A stretch of DNA of 64,000 nucleotides from Desulfogranum japonicum DSM 18378. GTDB lineage: Bacteria > Desulfobacterota > Desulfobulbia > Desulfobulbales > Desulfobulbaceae. Positions 44,833 through 51,347 of this stretch are shown piece by piece (within the stretch, counting starts at the first letter, position 1; every line of letters starts with the position of its first letter). The position numbers were made by a program, and so were the translations under genes. The stretch is taken from positions 1-64,000 of the forward strand of contig NZ_AUCV01000014.1 of assembly GCF_000429945.1 (NCBI RefSeq), read 5' to 3'. The notes beneath the pieces were generated by a model, which searched no databases, was not told the DNA's origin, and saw nothing but the letters and a program-made list of their open reading frames with translations.

Positions 44833-46700
44833 GCACCATTGCAGGCATTGTCTATAACGAGCAGCACCCAGGTGCAGGTCAACGTGTACACGCCATGTTA
44901 TCTGCCATGTCAGAACGGGCAGGGGCCCTTCCTCAAGTCCAAACCCTTGGGCGCGCCTGCCTGGGCTTCAGCCTTTTTGTAACAGATACCGGCCAAACTG
45001 TTGAAAAGACTCCCCTGGTCTGCCAGAGTAAGCAGTTTTTATTAACCGGGGATGTCCGTCTTGATAATCGAACAGAACTGGCCCATGACCTGAACCTGAA
45101 TCCTGCAGACTACAGCGACAACGGCCTGCTTCTCCACGCCTGGAAACACTGGGGCACAGATACTCCCCGTCACCTGACGGGTGACTACGCTTTTGCACTC
45201 TGGGATACCAGCCAGCAACGCCTTTTTTGCGTGCGCGACCGGTTGGGGATTCGGCCGTTATTCTATTGCCACACTCCACAATTTTTTGCGTTTGCTTCAG
45301 AGATCAAAGCACTTCAGGTTCTGGTTGACAGTGCCATAGATGAACACACCCTTGCTGCCTATATTCTGCGCCTTGTTCCCAATCCTGCGCACACTTTTTT
45401 TCAGGATATCCACCGCCTGCTTCCTGCAACCATTAAACAGGTTCATGGTCAGAAAACAACAACCCATACATATTGGAGTCCGCATGAAGTCGCCCCTATA
45501 AATTGCGGTAACACAGAACAATATGCACAAATGTTCCGGGAACTCTTTGCTCAAGCTGTCCATTGCAGGCTGCAATCCTCTGGTGTGGTTGGCTCTACAT
45601 TAAGTGGAGGGCTGGATTCCTCTTCCATTGTCTGTACAGCCGCACCCCTACTGAACAAGGCTGGCAGGGAGCTGTTTACCTATTCTGCCGTTTTTAGCGG
45701 TCTTGAGGGTGAAGATGCTTTTAGGGTGGATGAGACTGTGTATCGCCAGGCTGTGCTTGACCAGGTACTGGTACAACCACGGATTGTTGATGTAAGCCAG
45801 GCTGATATCTATCAGCAGTTAGATCAGGAACTCTCCTGGCTCGATGCTCCCTTTTTCAATCCCAACCTTTATATACATAGAGCTCTGTACCAACAGGCAA
45901 GAAATGATGGGGTGCAGGTGTTTCTTGATGGTATTGATGGCGATACTGTGGTTTCCCATGGCTACGAACTTCTACCCCAGCTTTTTCTTAAGCCCGGGTG
46001 GATCAGACTGCATAGGGAACTGCAGCATATGAAACACTTGAGTGGCAGTCGTCAGCCACTGTGGAGGCTGGCAGCAGCCTATGCTGTAAAACCGGTACTC
46101 CAATGGCTGCTTGATTCGCCTATCCTGCGTACGGTTATAACTCTGCCAACTTGCAAGGCCAGTTTTTCAGAGGAGTTTGCAAAGCGTAACCCTTTGGCTC
46201 CGCTTATTTATGAAAGTTCATCACAAACCCATACAGATGTTGGCAATGCACGCAATCATCACAAGGCTACCCTCGCGCTGCCGCACCTCATGTTTGCTCT
46301 GGAAACCAGCAATCAGGTGGCATCCCGATATGATATGGAGGAGCGATACCCGTTTCTCGATACCAGACTGGTGGAATTCTGCCTGGCTCTACCTCCGGAA
46401 CAGAAGTTTCATAATGGCTGGAGTCGTGCCATTCTCCGTAAGGCCATGGCATCCACTCTGCCTCCCAAAATTTGCCAGCGCCTCACCAAGGCTAACTTGA
46501 GCCCTGTGTTCATGCAGCAGACCCGAACTGCAGGCAGAGAAATACTGGCACAACATTGTGATTCAGCTAACCCGCTTCTGAGCCAATATCTTGCGCCCGC
46601 ATTTACCCACAAACTCCTTAGTCACCAGAAGCCTGAAAGCAGTTTGCAACTTTACGCAACAGTTTGCCTGCTCAAATGGCTGGAAAAGCATGTGGTCTAA
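44829..46700 (+). CDS. Lasso peptide cyclase, asparagine-synthetase-like C protein
   Basis: A 623-residue protein with an N-terminal glutaminase-like domain (MSTIAGIVYN...; residue 2 is Ser, so no glutaminase Cys; VRDRLGIRPLFY; FASEIKAL) and a C-terminal AMP-forming synthetase domain. The ATP pyrophosphatase loop is STLSGGLDSSSIV (about 258), with FLDGIDGDTVVSHG and MEERYPFLDTRLVEF further on. Lasso cyclases activate the Asp/Glu side chain of the core as an AMP ester and close the macrolactam. Coupled to B2 by a 4-base overlap. No B1, transporter or isopeptidase gene follows; two small paralogues do. Confidence 0.9.
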   Translation: MSTIAGIVYNEQHPGAGQRVHAMLSAMSERAGALPQVQTLGRACLGFSLFVTDTGQTVEKTPLVCQSKQFLLTGDVRLDNRTELAHDLNLNPADYSDNGLLLHAWKHWGTDTPRHLTGDYAFALWDTSQQRLFCVRDRLGIRPLFYCHTPQFFAFASEIKALQVLVDSAIDEHTLAAYILRLVPNPAHTFFQDIHRLLPATIKQVHGQKTTTHTYWSPHEVAPINCGNTEQYAQMFRELFAQAVHCRLQSSGVVGSTLSGGLDSSSIVCTAAPLLNKAGRELFTYSAVFSGLEGEDAFRVDETVYRQAVLDQVLVQPRIVDVSQADIYQQLDQELSWLDAPFFNPNLYIHRALYQQARNDGVQVFLDGIDGDTVVSHGYELLPQLFLKPGWIRLHRELQHMKHLSGSRQPLWRLAAAYAVKPVLQWLLDSPILRTVITLPTCKASFSEEFAKRNPLAPLIYESSSQTHTDVGNARNHHKATLALPHLMFALETSNQVASRYDMEERYPFLDTRLVEFCLALPPEQKFHNGWSRAILRKAMASTLPPKICQRLTKANLSPVFMQQTRTAGREILAQHCDSANPLLSQYLAPAFTHKLLSHQKPESSLQLYATVCLLKWLEKHVV

Positions 46701-46739
46701 CCGTATTGAAAATACCATAAAGCCAGCAATTCAATCTGT

Positions 46740-46766
46740 TCGGTGCGTGTGACGCGCCCTACGGCT
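46740..46766. repeat. REP-like palindrome, copy 3 (reverse orientation)
   Basis: CGGTGCGTGTGACGCGCCCTAC is the reverse complement of GTAGGGCGCGTCACACGCACCG, one base different from copies 1 and 4. It lies just after the lasso cyclase stop codon. Confidence 0.7.
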
Positions 46767-46857
46767 TCATCGTAGTGACAACCTTCTGCATAAAAAAATA
46801 GCCCCGTCCTTCTTAATGTTATATCTAATCCCCATCACGCTCTTCGTAGCACTGCAC

Positions 46858-46890
46858 TCGTAGGGTGCGTCACACGCACCACACAGATCA
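46858..46890. repeat. REP-like palindrome, copy 4
   Basis: GTAGGGTGCGTCACACGCAC followed by CACACAGATCAC, identical to copy 1 through the first 29 bases. Copies 3 and 4 lie in opposite orientation about 100 bases apart. Confidence 0.75.
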
Positions 46891-47072
46891 CAAATTTAAC
46901 CCAACATCTCCGAATGACCTCTCTATCCCGGCAAATAGCATCTTATTTCTAATAGATGATAATTTAAACTATCATTTATTCCTTTTTTTAACCCCATTGC
47001 TACAACCCTTGTGGTGATTAATGTCTCAATCACAAAGGAAGAACACAATAAACACTACCCATGGAGGTTACC

Positions 47073-47240
47073 ATGTACGGATATGAATCACTTGCCTGGA
47101 TTAAAGATAAACACGGTAAAGAATATGTATGCCCCATTGATGTACTCAAAGGCGATATCAGTGACCGCGACGATTTAACGGAAGAAGAACGTAAACAATG
47201 CATGGATGTTAATCAGCTCATAGGAACAGAGCGTTGGTAA
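47073..47240 (+). CDS. Small conserved-looking protein, paralogue 1
   Basis: A 55-residue protein: GYESLAWIKDKHGKEYVC near the start and CMDVNQLIGTERW at the end, with an acidic middle (DISDRDDLTEEER). The ATG is preceded by GGAGG at good spacing. It is about half identical to the next gene, with the same conserved N- and C-terminal blocks, so the pair is a tandem duplication under selection. No leader-peptide motif, membrane segment or known domain is seen, and the sequence is not like a B1 leader-binding domain. Function unknown; its position between the lasso cyclase and the precursor may be chance. Confidence 0.75.
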   Translation: MYGYESLAWIKDKHGKEYVCPIDVLKGDISDRDDLTEEERKQCMDVNQLIGTERW

Positions 47241-47266
47241 TTATCACACAATCCAAGGAGGATATC

Positions 47267-47467
47267 ATGGAACATAGTGAAAGAAATACAAACTTGAACA
47301 GCGTTGGGTATGAATCCCTGGTATGGGTACGTGATGAAGCAGGTAAAGAGTTTTCCTGTTCGGTTAATCCGGGAAAAGGTCAGGTGAAAAATTTTGCTGA
47401 TCTCAGCGAAGAAGAAAAAGCAACCTGCATGGATGTCAATCAGATAATCGGCACAGAAAGGTGGTAA
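47267..47467 (+). CDS. Small conserved-looking protein, paralogue 2
   Basis: A 66-residue protein with the same blocks as its upstream neighbour: GYESLVWVRDEAGKEFSC and CMDVNQIIGTERW, and LSEEEKATC before the second. AAGGAGG at 47255-47261 fixes the start at 47267, 26 bases after the first gene; the longer frame from 47234 is not needed. Two Cys residues are conserved between the two proteins, one in each block. A terminator follows. Function unknown. Confidence 0.78.
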   Translation: MEHSERNTNLNSVGYESLVWVRDEAGKEFSCSVNPGKGQVKNFADLSEEEKATCMDVNQIIGTERW

Positions 47468-47484
47468 TGCCTTGTCCACACCAC

Positions 47485-47515
47485 AAAAGCCCTGGCAGAT
47501 TATGCCAGGGCTTTT
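47485..47515 (+). terminator. Terminator after the tandem small genes
   Basis: Perfect 13-bp stem AAAAGCCCTGGCA / TGCCAGGGCTTTT with loop GATTA. The stem itself carries the A and T runs, so it can work in both directions. Confidence 0.88.
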
Positions 47516-48430
47516 ACACTAAAGAGCTTTTTTTATGGTACACACGTCGCACCATGAAGCTGCAGCCATTACCCAAATAGTAATATTTACCCCTAACCCG
47601 CCAAAAAATTCCATATACTCCCATGAGTATCATCTGGTACAAACTTGGGTAGGGTGCGTTACACGGATCACAAAAGTTAAGTGCTTTTCCCCACGCTTTT
47701 TTAGCCGGAACTCCCCCAACAGACCAGCTTCACCCACAAAACAGTAACCTTTATTTAACACGTATAACGCACATGCCTGCCGTAGCCTCTTCTCTGCCTC
47801 CATCCTTACCGATCAGGCTCATTTGCTGGTGCATTCCCCCCAGACTGTACCAGCCAGGGATTGCGCTTTGCGGAACTATCCCTCTTATGTTCCGTAGAAA
47901 CTATGAAATAAGCACAACCTGCCAGTCGGTTTTGTATGCTGAATTATTGAGATGACATTTTTGAAGAGACCTTTTTCTGTTACTAAAGTTTTGCTGTGTT
48001 TGCAAGTTCTACGTCATGGTTTACTTGTTTTGGCAGGCCACATCCGAACATGGATCAGGCATGTTGGCACGCTGCTACTGGTTGAAATAGTGTGTAATTT
48101 GAAACTCATGGCGGCGTGGTTATATCTGTGATCAGTTATCTTTTATCATATAGCACAGAGTATTGTTACGTTGTTGCGACCGGTTCTGGTATCTTGAAAA
48201 AAATATTTGAGGTGATCATGAATGTATATTTGCATAAACTGTTGTTTGAACACAGTTAGTTCAACGGACTGCATAAGCTGTGGGCAGGGCAAATAAGAAA
48301 GGGGTTGCGGCAAACAAAACTAAATAAGGCTTGATTTCATCCCATGAGTGTGTTTATCAAGTACCTACTGCCATCATACTTCTATGTTACCAGCTTTTTT
48401 GTTGTCTTTTACTATGATCGGAGGATCGTG
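47516..48430. other. Upstream region of the lasso precursor gene
   Basis: About 900 bases. A truncated REP-like palindrome (47647-47675) and several short frames without support. A 13-codon frame (48218-48259) has GAGG before its ATG and could be a leader peptide. No B1-type gene is seen. Confidence 0.4.
47647..47675. repeat. REP-like palindrome, deleted copy 5
   Basis: GGGTAGGGTGCGTTACACGG followed by ATCACAAAA: the left arm of the palindrome is kept and the right arm is shortened, but the flank GATCACA is shared with copy 4. Confidence 0.6.
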
Positions 48431-48589
48431 ATGGAAACCAGAGAGAAAGTTACAAATAATACTGAAAAGAAGCAGTGGGCACAGCCTGAGCTGACCCATT
48501 ATGGCAGCGTTGAAAAAATTACCCTCAAAGGTTGGGGCGCACAGGATGGTCAGGGCCTTGAGCCTGCCGGGCATCATCCTAGTCTGTAA
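48431..48589 (+). CDS. Lasso peptide precursor
   Basis: A 52-residue peptide. The leader carries W16-x2-P19-x-L21-x3-G25-x5-T31, the exact spacing of the lasso leader consensus Y-x2-P-x-L-x3-G-x5-T with Trp for Tyr. With Thr at -2, the core is residues 33-52, KGWGAQDGQGLEPAGHHPSL. Asp39 would then be core position 7 and could close a 7-residue ring with the alpha-amine of Lys1. Starts at Leu32 (8-residue ring) or Gly34 (6 residues, too small) are the alternatives. GGAGG is 6 bases before the ATG. A stem-loop and a kinase gene follow. Confidence 0.82.
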   Translation: METREKVTNNTEKKQWAQPELTHYGSVEKITLKGWGAQDGQGLEPAGHHPSL

Positions 48590-48610
48590 TACCCACCTTG
48601 CCTGTCTTTT

Positions 48611-48646
48611 ACCGTTGCTCAGTGATTTTTTGCCGCTGAGCAGCGG
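48611..48646 (+). promoter_or_regulatory. Stem-loop between lasso precursor and kinase genes
   Basis: ACCGTTGCTCAG / CTGAGCAGCGGT (11 of 12 Watson-Crick pairs plus one G-T) around a 12-base loop, 21 bases after the precursor stop. There is no T run after it, so it is more likely an mRNA-stabilising or attenuating stem than a full terminator. Confidence 0.6.
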
Positions 48647-48666
48647 TATTCTCGTATCTCTCAACA

Positions 48667-49578
48667 GTGGATGTGCAAGAACAATGGTACAGTGCCTTTG
48701 GCCTGGCCATACGTTCCCAGTTGCCTGTGATGGAATTTTCCCCCATTGCCAGGCAGCAACGTTGCGATGTGCATATTCGTCTTGAGCAGCCAAAAGATCT
48801 TGCTGCCTTCTACACGGAACGGAATTTCCTCTTCAATATTGATACAGAGCGGGGCACAGCTGTGCTCTATTTCAGCGGAGTCGGGGAATACCGGCTTACT
48901 GTTGATGACCTGATAGTTTTGCGGCCGGCACCCTGTGCAGATAATCGCACCCTGGCTTTGTATTTAAGCGGAGTTGTGTTTGCGGTATTGCTCTATCTTC
49001 GTGGTTATCTGGTATTTCATGGCAGCTGTGTGGCCGATGCTGATGGTAGGGTTATAGCCCTTGTCGGAGACTCCGGTGCCGGGAAATCAACCCTGGCAGG
49101 AAGGCTCATGCAACATGGGTACAGCGTACTTTCAGATGATGTGGTGGCCCTTGATATGCAACAGCAAACAGTCAGGGTGTTGCCTGCGTTTCCTCTTTTG
49201 AAAATTCATCCGAACATGGTGGAGCATATATCTCCCTCTGCAGGCACCCTGCTACCAGTTCAGGATGGTGAAGTAAAGCGTTATCTGCCAGTACCTGCAT
49301 GTAATACAAATGAGAGGTATGCTCTTCAGGCCATCTGTTTTCTCGAGCAGGGGGATAGGGTGTCCTGTACCAGGATTTCAGCTCGGCAAGCCATGTTGAA
49401 AAATATTCGTTTCACCATGCCCACTCGGTTAATGCAGCAAGTGGGAGGTGCAGGCCATTTTCAACAGTGTGCTGCTGTATCTCAATCTGTACCTTCGTTT
49501 GAAGTAACCCGCACCAGCCAGGCAGACGACCTGGAGCAACTCCAGGATTGCATTCTGTCTGCCGTTGTCGCCACGTGA
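48667..49578 (+). CDS. HPr-kinase-like protein, putative lasso peptide kinase
   Basis: A 303-residue protein with the HPr kinase/PEP-carboxykinase-type fold in its C-terminal half: FHGSCVAD (about 117), P-loop ALVGDSGAGKSTLAG (about 130), then LSDDVVAL, where Asp-Asp should bind magnesium. HPr kinases proper have a different N-terminal domain and a following HPr-binding motif, which are absent. Related enzymes in lasso-peptide clusters (paeninodin type) phosphorylate a Ser at the peptide's C-terminus; here the precursor ends PSL, with Ser one residue from the end. It is 77 bases after the precursor gene. The ribosome binding site is weak. Confidence 0.8.
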   Translation: MDVQEQWYSAFGLAIRSQLPVMEFSPIARQQRCDVHIRLEQPKDLAAFYTERNFLFNIDTERGTAVLYFSGVGEYRLTVDDLIVLRPAPCADNRTLALYLSGVVFAVLLYLRGYLVFHGSCVADADGRVIALVGDSGAGKSTLAGRLMQHGYSVLSDDVVALDMQQQTVRVLPAFPLLKIHPNMVEHISPSAGTLLPVQDGEVKRYLPVPACNTNERYALQAICFLEQGDRVSCTRISARQAMLKNIRFTMPTRLMQQVGGAGHFQQCAAVSQSVPSFEVTRTSQADDLEQLQDCILSAVVAT

Positions 49579-50324
49579 AAACGTTATAAATTAGCGACTT
49601 CCTTAAATATTTTTTTTACGTTAGTTTTTTTTTATAGTCTTATTTTTAATCAGCATATTGCTGGCTAAATTTTTATTGTAACTCCGCGAGGTTATTCAAT
49701 GTTGCATGAACGCTGTTCTGTGTATTGATGCATTACGAACTCGTAACCACAACAATATACCTGACGATATCAGAAGAGAGTTATTTGGCGTTGGAGAGCT
49801 TGTGGCGACAAGATAAGTTGCAAGAGTATTCCTTCCGAAAAGACGGAAACGCTATTGAAGAAGCCAGTTTGCATACTTCATTTTGTTCTGGTATCTTGCC
49901 TTTCATCAAATGATGATACAGGAGTATGTTGATGGATGTTCGCTGTGTTGTCTATTCATAAACAAAAACTCATAGTTTTTTCTTATTCACTGGGGCTCTT
50001 TTTTGCTACTTTTTGAGTTTTCCCCAGTAAAAAAATGTTGTTTATATCATATATTTTATGCCTGGTCAGGAGTATGTGTATTCTTTAAAAGAATTACATG
50101 GCAGAATTCTTTTAACACATGTTTCTGGAGGTATGTAGTTGCTGGACATAGAAGTTGTGCGTGCTCAACCGAAAGTATGATCTTTGTATTGGGCAGAGTG
50201 TTTCATTACAGTATCTGAAGGTTGAACTGAAGAGGCAAAAGGCTTTGAGTGTCGACATCTGCCTGGCAGTCAGGTGTCACTAAAACAACCGTATGGTTAC
50301 GGTATATTGCAGGAGAATGAAGAA
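49579..50324. other. Intergenic region, no supported gene
   Basis: About 745 A+T-rich bases. A 62-codon frame at 49725-49913 has no ribosome binding site and no recognised product. No repeat or terminator was found. Confidence 0.35.
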
Positions 50325-51101
50325 ATGAACAAGTTACTGGCGAGTCTTACCGCAACAGCTGCCGGATGCCTGTTTTTCAGCACTGGTGCGCAGGCAGCTT
50401 CGTATACCTTTGAATTTAACGCAAATGATATTCTGTACATTGAAGGGGTGCTCTTTGGCAATGGTGGCAGCACACCCACAGCAGCAGATATTTACAATGG
50501 CGCTACCCGTGTTGTCATGGGAGATACCGTTTATACAACTTATACTTCAGGTGCAGATACAGCTGCATTTCAAACAAATTTTTATAATGAGGCTCTTGCC
50601 AACGATTATCGCCTGACCTCTTTTAATCTCTGGGGGCTTGGTGATATCAGTGGAGCAAGCGCCTCTGACTGGGGCGAGGAGTATGTGGTTGACGGGTGGG
50701 ATTTCAGTGGTTCTGTGGGCGCAAGCGGCTGGTATGCCTTTCTGTACAGCGACAGCGGAACATTGGATGAGACCGTGCCTGTATATGCCTCTCTTGAGCT
50801 TAGTGACGGAGCATCCTATGCCAATGGTATCAGCTATACCTATAGCGAATCTGAACTGGCAGCGTTCACCTTTACAATAACATTTGATCTCGATGATTCG
50901 TTTGACGGCTGGTATTTGGATCAATATGGCGACCTGGTTTTCTGGATTGGTGGCACCTTCGTCGATGCAGATGGCAATCTGGTTGCAAGTTACCAGACCA
51001 ATATGTTGTTGACAGCAAATGGTGTTCCTGAGCCTGGTTCCATGATGCTGTTCGGTGCAGGTATGCTGGGCATTACTGCTGTTATACGACGTAAAAAATA
51101 A
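50325..51101 (+). CDS. PEP-CTERM sorting-domain protein
   Basis: A 258-residue secreted protein. The signal peptide is MNKLLASLTATAAGCLFFST ending near AQA. The body is rich in Asp, Ser, Tyr and Gly, beta-strand-like, and not recognised. The C-terminus is a textbook PEP-CTERM signal: VPEPGSMMLFGAGMLGITAV then IRRKK, i.e. the VPEP motif, a membrane segment and Arg/Lys end, cleaved by an exosortase. AGGAGA about 10 bases upstream supports the ATG at 50325 rather than 50274. The next genes are an exopolysaccharide locus, the usual setting for these proteins; no exosortase gene lies in the window. Confidence 0.88.
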   Translation: MNKLLASLTATAAGCLFFSTGAQAASYTFEFNANDILYIEGVLFGNGGSTPTAADIYNGATRVVMGDTVYTTYTSGADTAAFQTNFYNEALANDYRLTSFNLWGLGDISGASASDWGEEYVVDGWDFSGSVGASGWYAFLYSDSGTLDETVPVYASLELSDGASYANGISYTYSESELAAFTFTITFDLDDSFDGWYLDQYGDLVFWIGGTFVDADGNLVASYQTNMLLTANGVPEPGSMMLFGAGMLGITAVIRRKK

Positions 51102-51347
51102 TTTATTTATATATCAAACGTTGATGTATGATGTGGATGCCGAAAGGCGACAGTTGAACAGTATATGGTTAGAATGCTGTGCTGTATGCAATACATCCCC
51201 GTAAACGTTGTAGGTGGGGTAGCTGTCCTTTGTGAAAAATGCAGTTACCCTTTCTCCTCTCTTTTGACTGTATTCTCAGAATAATCCTCCTTGGTTCTGG
51301 TTGTATAACGCAAGACTTATCATACGTTTTGTTTACCTGTTATTGTT

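Noticed and set aside
48530-48589. Gly34 as first core residue of the lasso peptide
   Set aside because: Gly would be the common choice, but Asp would then be at position 6, below the known 7-9 ring range, and Thr would be at -3.
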